From Heliocidaris tuberculata (taxonomy: Eukaryota; Echinodermata; Echinoidea; Camarodonta; Echinometridae), in assembly GCA_025618425.1 (NCBI GenBank), contig CM046844.1:7608127-7672126 (forward strand): DNA of 64,000 nucleotides, given 5' to 3'. The notes under the pieces are model-generated. The model worked only from the letters and a program-made list of their open reading frames with translations. It made no database searches and was not told the origin of the DNA. Positions 26,101-36,776 of this stretch are shown here, piece by piece (the first letter of the stretch is position 1; each line of letters starts with the position of its first letter). Both the position numbers and the translations under genes were made by a program.

Positions 26101-29100
26101 CAAAACTCAGAAAATCTCCGTTTTCGGGCTGACATGAGGTCACAAAAGGTCACGTGACTCAGTAACGGTATGACCGATTTTTGAAAACTTGGTGTCAAAA
26201 GATGCGCAAGACTTGAAAAAAAAAGTCAGAAAGTAGCATAACTTGAAATGTAGCGGTTTGAAATGTGCGGCACCAAAATTGCATGGTCATGATGAAAATA
26301 TAGAGGAATTATGTGTAATTTTTCGGCTTTAGCGGCCATTTTGTTCGGCCATCTTGGATTTTGGAATTATGCAATCGTCATTCTATAATTTGACATAGCT
26401 AACTGGATTGCTCGCCCCTGAAAATATGGGGTTAGACACCAAAATTACTCGTCTACGATGAAAAATTAAAGAATTACACATGTTTTAAGGTATTGGCGGC
26501 CATCTTGGACGCCATCTTGAAATTTATGCCTTTCCCGTTGTCAGATTTTGGTAGACTTTTAGTATGTTATTAAGCACATCAAATACTACAAAAAACAATT
26601 GAAAAACCTTTTGTTGCAATTTTTTTGGGGTAAGGCCCTTTTTTTCCATAAATGCACTCGCCTATATACCGAAAAAGTCAAAATAAAATATATTTCCAAA
26701 AGGAAAAAGAAAATAAAAAACAACAAAGAACACCTAGCATTTGAAGGAATGGTATAGTTTCGGAGTCCTGCTGACTTCAAGATCGTCAGCCTGAAATTCA
26801 ACATTTACTCTCTAAAATAGAATAATAAACCATAGGTTCGCAGTGACTACTTTTACAATGACGGGTGATTACCTCTTCCAAATGAAAGGCTTTAACGGCG
26901 AAGCGAAGACACTTCATAAAAATTTGCATGATTTTTCATTCATCTCATTTCATCTCAATCAATTTCACAATGTTCACTGTGTCTTCGACATATTGGCTTC
27001 TGAGTACTTTGGAAATTTCAGTTTCAAATGATTCGTGGAATAGTCTCGGGGGCTATGTTTGGTTGTCATTCACTTGTAAAATGTGGAATAGTTTTCCCAC
27101 TGCTGAAAATATATCTTTCTCTATAATTTCCAAAAATTGTACATCCCTGTAGGAAAGTGGACATGAAGAAGGGTTTCATCAAAAATGTGATACAGGCGAA
27201 GGAAACGCTATGCATTATCGTGGCGTCCTATAAGGTTAAAGAAGATGCTACCATCACGAAACTTGACAAGAGCGAATCGTCAGCCCATGCTAACATCCCT
27301 GTAGAAGCACTAACTAAGGTAAGAAGGATATATTCGGACTGTTTGGTTTGAATGCATGCAAACGAAACCAATATACCTTGAAAAGAAATACAAAGAAGAA
27401 AAGACTCGTATCCCTTGGTCTTTTTTTATGTGTCAAATGTTCGATCTTATTCAAACAGATGAATGGTATATCTTTAAAGTATGGCAGTCACGTAGCTCAA
27501 ATACCTGGCAAGCTCCTATTACCTTGTCAAACAGATGAAGATTGTCAGTGAGTGTATTTACATAACGTTCAACATATTTATTGCTAGTTTTTTTTTCAGA
27601 AAGCAATATATTATCATTATTATTTCATTTATTTATTAATTTGATAACCATTAAATGAATCATCATCATTTTGACACCAAACTGCGCCTCATTGGAATTA
27701 CAATACGAAAGTTTAAATTGCTTTAGTTTGAACTGAATTGAACTGAGCACCTTTGAGTTATCAAATTTGGAAGGTGACAAATGCTTGTTTTTTGCATCCA
27801 GTGCATTTTTTATGAGGCAAAGCTTTGCCAATTGGGCACTTTGATTTAGGAGGTCTGCCGCCCCCTTCCAGATAGGATCTCTTTTTTTTTTTTTCTTTCT
27901 TTTTCTTTTTAATTTGTGGTGTTTGGCCATATACCTCTTCATTCGGAAAAATATATATATATTCCACGAGCTTCACGGGTGAAACATTTGAACCCAAGTT
28001 TTAGGGGCCGTCTGACAACCCATCCCGACGAAAATATAATTTGTCATTTATTTGTGTTTTGTGGTGTCCGGTCATACTACTTCCTGCTGACAAAGGTTTT
28101 TTTTTTTTTTTTTTGGTGCATGGGTTAGATGGGGTGAGATCGACCCGACTCAGTTTGTGGTCTGTTTTGGGGACTCGAGGGGCTAAACCCGACCGCCATG
28201 GTCAGTCTGACAACATTTTGTCAATGATGGTCTAGGAACTTCAATGGGTCAAAGCTTTTGGGTGAAATGGGACAGTGGCGGATTTAGGGGGGCACTTCCG
28301 GCCCGTGCCCCCATTTTTGAAAGAAAAGTATACGTTGTCAGAGAAATTTGGACATGTTGGAGGAAAACTGGAACCAGCAAAAACCGATGACCTTTTTTTT
28401 TTCTTTCTTTTTTTCTTTTGCTTGTCAGAAAATTTTCTGAAATTTGTACCCCCCCCCCTTTCCTAAATCCCTGATCCGCCCCTGAAATGGGATAAAGGAT
28501 TAGGCTTTCAGACTATCATGACGTGTTTTTGTTAACGAGCAGGTTGATGTAGAAGGATCGATGGCATATGGGAGGCAGAGCAAAGTAGGTATTCCATCAG
28601 GCAAACCTATTGCTTACAGTATGCGAGAGATACTAGTGAGCTCCGACCATAGTATGGGACTACAGATGCCAGGTATTGAGGGCGGATTCCGGCTCCAGGA
28701 TCACTCAGTCCATTTTTCCGAATCACGTGGCAGCGGTGAGTTCTTCTTGCGTGTATGTGTTTTCCTTCTTTTCTTTTCTTTTTTTTTTTTTTTTTCCGTT
28801 TGACATGTGCAATCTATATTTTGACAATGCCACATGAGAAGATTTCGCATAAATGTGTTTAGTTTAACAATGTTCACTGTGGCTATACCAGCAGCCATTT
28901 TACTTGTGCAAATTGCACAAAGCTTTCATTTGGGCAACTAAGTTAAAATTGTTCCAGACTACATGAAATCACAAATCCAAAAAAAATAAATAAATAAATG
29001 AAATGAAACTGTAAAAGAAAAAAAGAAACTCAACAGAAAAAAAATTCTCAGTTCATGAGGTGCAGAGTTAATTATTGCCCGAAAACACACTGCTGAATAC

Positions 29101-32100
29101 TAGCTTACTATGACCAAAGCCTGCACGAAGATCTAAACATTAGTACCCTTTTTTAATATGAATATTTCCTGGGATTGGGATATTTCTAGTCTTTCTACAT
29201 GTTCTGTAAGGTTTTACATTCATGTAGTGAGAGAATTATTTGAAGAAAGCAACCCCTTTTTATTCGACCAGTCGTTCCTTCGTTTTCTCTTACTTTTACC
29301 AAACTTGTAGATTTCTTTCCTAGCGTCGATGACATCCGACGCAATTTGAAGCCGATATTGACCTTACCTGGATCAGATCTGAGCGGTGTGCGAACAATCT
29401 TGATAGAACTTTTCAAACGACCAGAAGTTCTCGCCAGTTTCAACATTACGGTCAGCATGAGGAAGTTGGGGTTTACCGCCAACAAGCTTAAAACCCGGTT
29501 TACACGAAGCGACATTTCGATTGCGTCAGTATCTGCTTCTTTTTGCAATATTTTTTTAAAAAATTATATCACTCTTTCAAGAAGCGCAAAAAACTGTACC
29601 AATCACTGTCGCGGTCCTAACGTAAGCAAATGACGCATTGTGTTAGCCGGGCTAACCTGCTTTCCTTGGGGAAAAAGAGGCTGTAGTCAGTTTTAATACC
29701 ACTCCTCTTCTTTTTCTCATTTTTTATGGCGAGGGGAGGCATGATATTTGATTGACCTTAACCTTCGTTAGGCAGAAAACAGATAATGCTAATCATTGAG
29801 AGTGAAAGGAAAAAGTAATGTATGACAAGGTTTAATTAGACTTCACCGTGAGTTCTCCTTTAATCCCTGTGACACTGCATCAAATGCCAAAGTGAAAGTA
29901 CTGCCTAGACAAAAACACACTAAGGATTAAATCAAATAATAACAATTCTAAATGACTTAAAGGTATACGGTAACTTTGTGGGGGCTTGATTTAATAAATT
30001 GTTGAATTTTGATATTGTCTTGTATAATGATGTTCAGAATTATAAATAATAGCCAGGCAAAGAAAGGTTTTCAAATATATAATGCTATTATTAAGATATC
30101 TATGACTGAATACTCCCATTTACGAAGGCATAATTATGACCATACGCTTTAGTCTAACACTGAGTCTATGGGGGAAATGAGTCTGGCATTTCGGGTCACT
30201 TGTATATATTTACTTTTATGAAGCACATGATGATTTTGAAGTGCTTTCTTTTTTCCTGGGCTTCATTTTTACACCATAATATACACTGATAAACAGGCAG
30301 CTCAGATATTATCAAGCCTCTACAAAGTTACCAAATCACTTTAAATTCATGATAATCATATATATAAAATCAAGGGCGGCAATTTCACAAATCAAATACA
30401 ACAATTAGAACAAAATGTAACAAACAATGAAAGAGAACTATGAATGAATATTTCTTTATAGCTGTTTTCGGAGTGTAATAGTTACAATAGTATAATGTAC
30501 ATGTATATTGCCCCAGATGCCCCTCGTCTCCAATGCAGACTGATGTACTTGGTCTGAGTCCACATTTATACTCTATCAGTCTTAAAATACAGCACAAACT
30601 TTTATTTTTAAAACAGTTAAAGGCTTAACATGCAAGATGTTTTTTTTTTTTTTTCGAACTCTTGCGATTTCACGACTTATATCCCACTATATTAAAATAG
30701 CTTTCTGCAAAAGGCCAGACGATACCTTTTTCTCACAATGTGCACCCCTGCAGCACAATACCCATATCGTATGTTTTGTATGTATAATATTATTATGACC
30801 ACAAAAAATGGGAACGTATAGCTTATCATTGTTATTGGTCAAATGAGCCGGTCGCATCGAAAAAGAAAAATGATACCAAAAAGCACAAAAACTTTACCTG
30901 CCTTCTTCTCCTATATCAAATACAATCTATAGCAAAGTCTTCCCAAAATACATTTTTCATCAAATGAATCTTTTATGTTGCATTGCTTGTGTATAGCTTG
31001 GAACGCATTTGATTACATCAGAGTAAAGAATTTTTTTAATTATTATTTTTTTTTTTGTATCTATCAAAATGCAGGAGGACACAGTTATCTATCCGATATC
31101 AGATGACAGCCGCATCCTAACCTGCACTTCAGATTTGTTGGATTCTTTGGCTTGTGAGTTTGGTCATTAATTATTTTCAAATCTTCCTTTACTTCACTTT
31201 AAATAACTATGATGATATTACTGTTGATAATTATATTAAAACTTTAAGTGATTTGGTAACTTTGTAGAGGCTTGATAAAATCTGAGCTGCCTGGCCTTGC
31301 ATGCTATCAGTGTATGTAATATGGTGTAAAAATGAAGCCCAGGAAAAAAAAACACTTCAAAATCATCATGTGCTTCACAAAAGTAAACATATGCAAGTGA
31401 CCGGAAATGCCAGACTCATCCCCCCCCCCCCCCCCCATAGACTCGGTGTTAGACTAAAGCGTATGGGAGTATTCCGTCACAGATATCTTAATAATAGCAT
31501 TATGTATTTGAAAACCTTTATTTGCCTGGCTATTTATTTATCCCTCTGAACATCATTATACAAGACAGATATCAAAATTCAACAATTTATTAAATCTAGC
31601 CTCCACAAAGTTACCAAATCTCTGGATTATTAACAAAAAGTCCATATAAAACACAAATGACTACGAAAAAAGAGAATGGCAAGAGCAACATTTCGTATAT
31701 AGAACAGAATATACACGGAGGTTTTATGTTCATTATTGTAATCATAGCTCTGGACGAAGATCATAGAGGAATATTTTACGATGAAGTCAGTCCTGATGAA
31801 AAGAAGACGATGCTGGAAATGGTGAGAACAGAATTTTGTCTTTTTTAAAAGTAATAATCCTGTTTGCGATGTTTTCCTAAGAACCAGGAGTTGAACATGT
31901 TGAACCTGATCTACCAAATACAGGCCTAACCGTTATTATTTTGTAAGAGATAAAGCAACCTCAAGGTATTGGATTGCATTGAACTTCAGAGATGCTGAAA
32001 CAGGTAAAGTGTTAAAAGAAATACATACATACATGTATGTCTGCTTGCGGGGGGGGGGGGGGGGGGGTCTGATATAGAAAATAGAGACTGAAATGTTATT

Positions 32101-32277
32101 ATTTGACTCAATGCTTCCACATAATTTGGTTATACCCTATTACATGATTAAGGAACTACATGTAGTTATATCGGAACACAAGTCATATTACTGAATAAAT
32201 CAAAATCACGTGATCGTTTTAGTAGGTGTTCTAATTTATTTTTTTAACCAATATTTTATTATGTACATGTCCTCGTT

Positions 32278-32342
<65 letters not shown>

Positions 32343-32964
32343 CTCAAAAGAAAAAAAAAACTCTATGATAAATATCATCTTTGATCACTATATACCCATC
32401 ATCCCCTATGCACCCTCACACAAAGCCACGCACACTGTACACAGATCCCTACTCATTAACTCTACAAAGACATCATACATTTATACATCGCATAAAACAA
32501 AAAGGACAGGAGAGAAAGAAAAGGGGAAAACAGGAATACAAGAATGACATGAAGAAGAGACAGAGAGAGGATAGAATAAAAAGAATAAAACAAAATAAAG
32601 AGGGTGAATAATGTAAAACCTCGTTGTCATTATAGTTATTGTTAAGGTCTGAAACGAACTTTGTTTTTATTTTTTTATTTCTTAATCTTGTATTAATCTG
32701 TTTATCGGATTATTATCCTTCCAACCTAGACAAGCTAGACCAATTTCTATGAAGGGTTGTTTCCCCTTTAAATTAACTCATATACATGTGTTGTTCCATT
32801 ACCAGGTGCAGACCGAGTGTAGAGGTGGCGGTTACAGGGTCACGGCAAATTCGAACGGAGAACCGATTGAGACACCGCTTACAAAACTATCACTGCTCCT
32901 GGAGACAGCCGATTCTCTGACTTCAGAAAAAATACTTACTGCGATGTGCGCCCTCTGGGGATAA
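17566..32964 (+). CDS. Gasdermin (GSDME/pejvakin-like), 8 exons
   Basis: Gasdermins are cytosolic proteins whose N-terminal domain, freed by protease cleavage, oligomerises in membranes and forms pores (pyroptosis). Exons: 17566-17866, 19282-19423, 27153-27318, 28543-28735, 29311-29450, 31075-31153, 31748-31821, 32806-32964. All joins are in phase, giving 417 residues; family members are about 350-500. Family features seen: the N-terminal amphipathic start and DDGMKAV turn, a basic cluster ([15 protein letters not shown]), the [12 protein letters not shown] strand, and [16 protein letters not shown] followed by GIEGGF, which is diagnostic of the end of the pore-forming domain. The C-terminal half is helical and poorly conserved. 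The start is the ATG at 17566; upstream codons do not fit the family. The 3' end of exon 5 (donor gtcagc) is the least certain junction. GSDME versus pejvakin type is not resolved. Confidence 0.87.
19282..19423 (+). CDS. Gasdermin exon 2
   Basis: Continues with [19 protein letters not shown], equivalent to the glycine/serine-rich membrane-inserting hairpin of gasdermins, then [18 protein letters not shown]. Acceptor gtattag, donor gtgaat; phase 1 in, phase 2 out. Confidence 0.86.
20112..20196. repeat. AAT trinucleotide microsatellite
   Basis: About 85 bp of uninterrupted (AAT)n in gasdermin intron 2, with a short GAT-interrupted tail. Confidence 0.97.
20476..20664. mobile_element. MITE with TAACACGATAAAAACTA inverted ends
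   Basis: About 189 bp. Left TAACACGATAAAAACTA...AAACTCAAG and right CTTGAGTTGA...TAGTTTTTATCGTGTTA are inverted over roughly 45 bp with a few mismatches. Lies just left of the 20722 element. Confidence 0.82.
21463..24650 (+). pseudogene. Decayed Ty3/gypsy-like retrotransposon pol (PR-RT-RH-IN)
   Basis: Fragments in order: retropepsin with the catalytic DTG near 21553; RT fingers/palm (21743-22438); an RT active-site VDD at 22555-22563 in a downstream frame; RNase H (22742-23400 region, ending in the VPGVKH...DCLSRHP tether typical of gypsy elements); integrase with an HHCC zinc finger (HLHAD, CNHC) at about 23780-23910; and the D,D,E core ([24 protein letters not shown]) in 24012-24506. At least four frameshifts, stops and one internal deletion (about 22435) break it. 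I see no gag and no LTRs. GC is higher than in the surrounding intron, as expected for a coding-derived insert. Confidence 0.9.
24860..24900. repeat. Poly-G and poly-C palindromic tract
   Basis: A run of G, then CTCCGAGC, then a run of C, forming a G/C hairpin. Such tracts recur at MITE borders throughout the window. Confidence 0.8.
25028..25335 (-). mobile_element. tRNA-derived SINE, minus orientation
   Basis: On the minus strand it starts near a B-box-like TTCGAATCCCACC (25318-25330), runs through a conserved body (TCTCCACCCAGGTGG, GGGTACCCGGTAGG) and TGTAAAGCGCTTAGAGAC, and ends in an ATT-rich tail at about 25030. The body is shared with the SINE-like element at 44840-45355 (GGTAC.CATT, CTTGCC.A.GGA, GGATTCGAA). 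Confidence 0.75.
25629..26507. repeat. Two direct tandem units of 452 bp
   Basis: Unit 1 starts at 25629 and unit 2 at 26081; they match almost base for base through GAGGTCACAAAA, GACCGATTTTTGAAAAC, AGCGGCCATTTTGTTCGGCC and GGGGTTAGACACC. The junction forms a perfect 22-bp inverted repeat (26054-26075 with 26081-26102). Part of the inverted-repeat-bounded insertion. Confidence 0.92.
27153..27318 (+). CDS. Gasdermin exon 3
   Basis: Encodes [19 protein letters not shown] then CIIVASYKV, matching the family pattern R(x)nVLCVLTQ. Acceptor ctgtag, donor gtaaga. It follows the 7.7 kb intron that holds the retroelement insertion. Confidence 0.88.
28273..28484. mobile_element. MITE, GGGGCGGATCC family, with internal poly-T/poly-C
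   Basis: Starts cagtggcggatttagg and ends cctaaatccctgatccgcccctg, an inverted pair interrupted by a few bases. Located in gasdermin intron 3. Confidence 0.7.
28543..28735 (+). CDS. Gasdermin exon 4
   Basis: Contains [16 protein letters not shown] then [11 protein letters not shown], the most diagnostic gasdermin segment (IP..T.IAY...EL..........GGF). Ends in phase 1 before GTGAGT. Confidence 0.9.
29311..29450 (+). CDS. Gasdermin exon 5, interdomain linker and helix
   Basis: With acceptor cttgtag (29304-29310) the phase matches exon 4; the nearer acceptor at 29323 would shift the frame into a stop. Encodes [19 protein letters not shown] then a helix. The Asp-rich linker (SVDD) is where a caspase-type site would be expected, but this is untested. 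Donor choice at 29451 (gtcagc) is tentative; it was picked because it keeps phase with exon 6. Confidence 0.7.
29969..30332. mobile_element. 364 bp TIR element, copy A (gasdermin intron 5)
   Basis: Ends GGTAACTTTGTGGGGGCTTGA and TCAAGCCTCTACAAAGTTACC are inverted. The body includes ATAATGATGTTCAGA, AATGCTATTATTAAGATAT, CCATACGCTTTAGTCTAACAC and CTGGGCTTCATTTTTACACC. The reverse complement of the whole unit reappears at 31255-31615. Confidence 0.88.
31075..31153 (+). CDS. Gasdermin exon 6
   Basis: Short 79-bp exon encoding [19 protein letters not shown] and following residues. Acceptor atgcag, donor gtgagt; phase 0 in, phase 1 out. It lies between two oppositely oriented copies of a 360 bp repeat. 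Confidence 0.72.
31255..31615. mobile_element. 361 bp TIR element, copy B (gasdermin intron 6), opposite orientation
   Basis: Ends GGTAACTTTGTAGAGGCTTGA and CCACAAAGTTACC. The body is the reverse complement of copy A (GGTGTAAAAATGAAGCCCAG, GTGTTAGACTAAAGCGTATGG), with a poly-C expansion at about 31420-31436. Confidence 0.88.
31748..31821 (+). CDS. Gasdermin exon 7
   Basis: 74-bp exon encoding [19 protein letters not shown] and the start of a helix. Acceptor atcatag, donor gtgaga. Phase fits both neighbours. Confidence 0.75.
32280..32337. repeat. AT dinucleotide microsatellite
   Basis: About 58 bp of (AT)n in gasdermin intron 7. Confidence 0.97.
32806..32964 (+). CDS. Gasdermin exon 8, C-terminus
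   Basis: Encodes 52 residues ending [13 protein letters not shown] and a TAA stop at 32962-32964. Helical, leucine-rich ending ([15 protein letters not shown]), as in gasdermin C-terminal autoinhibitory domains. Acceptor accag. Confidence 0.78.
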   Translation: MQTECRGGGYRVTANSNGEPIETPLTKLSLLLETADSLTSEKILTAMCALWG

Positions 32965-33658
32965 GATAGTGAGACGTCTCTTAAAAGAAAGGATTCAATT
33001 TAAAATTCTTAATCTGAAACAATTATCATTGGTGTCTAACCCAATTTTCACTCGTGAATTACTGGGTTATATATATGATACTAATCGTTTTAGATAGCTT
33101 TTTAAGCTATCATTGATCCTCTTACATAACTGATGTTGAAGTAATTTGGTAAAGAGACATATTTGCGGTTTTTTCATGAACAATTGGAATTAATTAACTC
33201 CCCTTTTTTATTTCCGACTGATTGCTTGCGTATCTTGATATTATAGTGAATAATTACGAATAATCACGATCGACAGCTTTCTAACTTAGGAGATGGGATA
33301 CTAACATCTTACCATACTATAATGATGACCATTAATAACACCATTTTCACCACAAAAAAAAAAAAAAGAAGAAGAAGAAAAAAAAAAAGAGTCGCTCGTG
33401 GGCTTTCCGAAGCCTACGCCAAACCTACGAAAGTGACTGCCGCGAATAGTCTGAAGAGATTGAGGAGCGCCATCATACCAACAACCAACCAACCATCCAT
33501 GAAGGGGTCTTTCCATGAAAATAGAAATGCCAGGCGGTGGAAAAGGGAAAATTGTCATTCTGGTCAACAGTGCCACGTTTTAAACCAATTATGATAGTAT
33601 AGAATCATGTATAATGAGCGCCAGGAGAACCTTATCATTTATTTGTAGGGACACTCAT

Positions 33659-33668
<10 letters not shown>

Positions 33669-33729
<61 letters not shown>
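33669..33729. repeat. ATT trinucleotide microsatellite
   Basis: About 60 bp of (ATT)n followed by three TGATT units. Confidence 0.96.
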
Positions 33730-33730
<1 letters not shown>

Positions 33731-34304
33731 TGATTTGATTTGATTTATTGACTGTTTCAATCATTCATATTAACATAATACTGCTGTGCATAACATAAAA
33801 TGAATACAATAACAATAATATATCACAATGATGTTTTCCATACATAGGGGCACATAATCAAATATCAATAAGTAAAAAATATGATGCACAGATATTGACC
33901 TATTAAGTGATACTGAAAACAGTTGGACATATTTAAAAGTAAAGCTTGTATATTATATGTCCAGAAACTTATAGAACTTAATCACAAATGGGTCGTTTAA
34001 TAATATTGAATTAAATTCATAAAGCATCGTTACGACAAGCGAATTGTTGATGAGAAAGAATTGATAAGTGACTTGAGGTAGAAGGACTATTGCCTCAACC
34101 CATAAGAAAAACTAACTGTGAAAGTAAAGTGGAAGTGCAAGACGGTGTGAAAACAAAAGAGAATGAAGAGCAGGAGGGAGGAGGAAGGAGGGAAATGAAA
34201 GATAATGAGTGTGTCAGTGTGTAAGAAGAACAAGAAGGAAGAGAGAAGGCAGGAAAAAGAAGGGGTGATAAGGGAGTAAAACAGAGAATACAGGCGGAGA
34301 TGGA

Positions 34305-34504
<200 letters not shown>

Positions 34505-34673
34505 TGCTAAAGACACACTCAAAGGCAACACAGCAACTGGACTGAAATAGGACTAAATGAAGTCATCTGGACCGAACACTGATATCTATCATGTAAATAG
34601 GCAAAAGGCAGTTTAGATGAATATTGTATTTTCATGTCTGAGCCTGGGGGTGGGCTCCTGATGCCTTGGAGTA

Positions 34674-34823
34674 CTGGGCCCTGTTTAAAAAAAAAACTGC
34701 TTATCAATATCTTGTTATTATTTCTATGACAAATTAGCTCTCAGATTCAAGGACTTCAGTATAGCTTATAACAATTATTGCAACATGTTATTGATAAAAC
34801 AGTTTTATGAAACGGGGCCCTGG
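34674..34823. mobile_element. Palindromic MITE, GGGCCC family, copy 5
   Basis: Ends TGGGCCCTGTTTAAAA and TTTATGAAACGGGGCCC with internal AGCTTATAACAATTATTGCAA and CAACATGTTATTGATAA. It is less palindromic than other copies on the left side, which has a poly-A expansion. Confidence 0.7.
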
Positions 34824-36177
34824 AGTAATTGTGAAAATGATTGGACAAAATGTAAAGAAGGTGTACCATAAATCTATTCATTAGGTACTAGTATTAGAAT
34901 TCAATAATAGATGTATGACTTCTAGATGCCAAGGCCAACATAATATTATAGAGAAGGAAAATCATTAAAAGCAACTTGTAAAATATATTATATAACAGTG
35001 ATCAAGTGGCCACTCGTAAAGGTCCGAGATCGACAGCTTGAACCTGATCGACCAAATACCATTGAATACGGGACTTACTGTATCAACGACATGAACGAGG
35101 TGACCTATAAAACACCTCACAAAACAGTCACTTAAAGAAGAACCTTAGAATAGTGGAATAGCTAACCTTATCATTCATCATCCGTTGTACTTGTAGCTTC
35201 AATTATAACCCTCCCCTACCGACATGACCTACCTCGTTCCGGTCGGATGCAACCATCTTTTCTATTTTACACGCCCTCTCTTTTGCGCCCTTGATACATT
35301 ACACCATCCTATACGACAACAACAAAATGGGCTTCGAAGTCAGGTAGTTGATTTTTTGGTTCATAATTATGTTTTCTTTATCCCTAATTGTTACCCTTCA
35401 TTTTTTAAAATTTTGCTTATTATTTTTTCATTTTATTGTGTTCGTTTTTGAATCTCTTAATCTATTGTCTAGTTTTAATGTACATGATACGCATGTACTT
35501 GTTTTATGAAATAAATGAACTGTACTGAATAAAATCTGGAGAAGGACAAGCGCCAAAAGCTCTCAACTTTAGAGTGTGACATGATTCGTCAGTTCCATTT
35601 CTTTATAATCAAATAATTATAAAATTATTAGTCGTTTTCCGATGGTTCAGCCGACCGGTACATGCATCGACACGTCTCGGGTTATTATTCACATTCCAAC
35701 TGCAATGTGACATACATGTATTAAACAATGAGTCCCTAAAACAATAATAAGTAATTACTGTAAAACATTGTATTATTATTATTAAACGGTGTTTACATTA
35801 TATAAATTCTTTGTTGTTAGGGTTGTAGATGGTTTTTAGCATTTGTCTATCAAAAGTTTTCGAAGCTTAAATTATACAAAGATAAGGACACCATTGTAAG
35901 TAAATTAATTGTCATCGGTCATGTTTTACCTTTTCCTTGTTAACTGCAATTCTTAAAGGTTTTGTTTACTGCATTATCCTGAAGAAGTAGAAAATATATA
36001 CATAATCAAGAGGGTGTATTAAATTGTGGATTTATTTGCCATGTATTCAGGAGCAATATAGATAACTATTTGTTTCTTTATTGATTGTTAAAATCGAGTT
36101 GTACGTGGTCTGATATCGAAGTTGTGTACTTGTCTTTTCGTGGACGTGTCAGCTAGTAATGGATCTATGGCGCATGC

Positions 36178-36351
36178 TCCGGCGACAATTGCTCCGCGAT
36201 CATTTTCAGAGACATGAATTCAACCTGAACCCAGCACTTAACATGACTATACGTGACCCCAACCCTAAATCCAACATGACACCCAATTGAAACCTTAACC
36301 CTAACCATGTTATCTTTAACGAAAAAATGTCCGGAGAAGTTGTCGCTGGAC
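36178..36351. mobile_element. MITE with TCCGGCGACAATTGCTCCG ends
   Basis: About 174 bp: left TCCGGCGACAATTGCTCCG and right CGGAGAAGTTGTCGCTGGA form imperfect inverted repeats. The interior contains several CCCTAAAT / AACCCTAACC telomere-like words. Confidence 0.75.
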
Positions 36352-36776
36352 CAATTTGTGTTCAGCCACCCGATTTCATTTAAATTTGAATGCTCTGATG
36401 CTCATCATGCCTTCATGGGGTCAAGTTTTGCTTGTGTGTGTGTGGGGGGGGGGGGGTTCCATCTATAATCACCTTATAATCATGTGTAAATGATACGATT
36501 GTTTTGATTCAATAAAACACATGAAGAAAAAAAAATTAACAATCAATTATTATCTATACATATTGTGCAAGCGATCACATAATCACATCGTGCATTTTTG
36601 TAGAATGAGCAGTCAAATTGAAATTTGGGGAAACCATCATACCATGTTCGCAGTTTTAGCAATAGTTATAAAAATTATGACAATGTACTGATTCTCTCTG
36701 TTTTAGCATGATAAGATTTATAAACAAAATGTAAAGTCACTTTCTTGCAATACCGTAGATCAGGAATAGACAGATG

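Larger units (their letters stand above)
20722..26659. mobile_element. 5.9 kb insertion bounded by about 130 bp inverted repeats
   Basis: Left arm (GAGTGCATTTGTGG, then AAAAAAATTGCAACAAAAGG, and on to about 20850) is repeated in reverse at 26525-26659 with roughly 10% mismatch. Between the arms lie AT-rich sequence, a decayed Ty3/gypsy-like pol, a SINE and two 452 bp tandem units. I cannot tell whether the arms are TIRs of one element or two opposed copies of a dispersed repeat, and I see no clear target-site duplication. It occupies most of gasdermin intron 2. Confidence 0.7.

Noticed and set aside
29324..29450. Alternative gasdermin exon 5 start at 29324 (acceptor cctag)
   Set aside because: From exon 4 in phase 1 it would read into a stop within a few codons; the acceptor at 29310 keeps the frame.
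33322..33594. 90-codon Lys/Arg-rich open frame
   Set aside because: Begins in a poly-A/GAA tract and shows no domain or splice support; may be part of a repeat.
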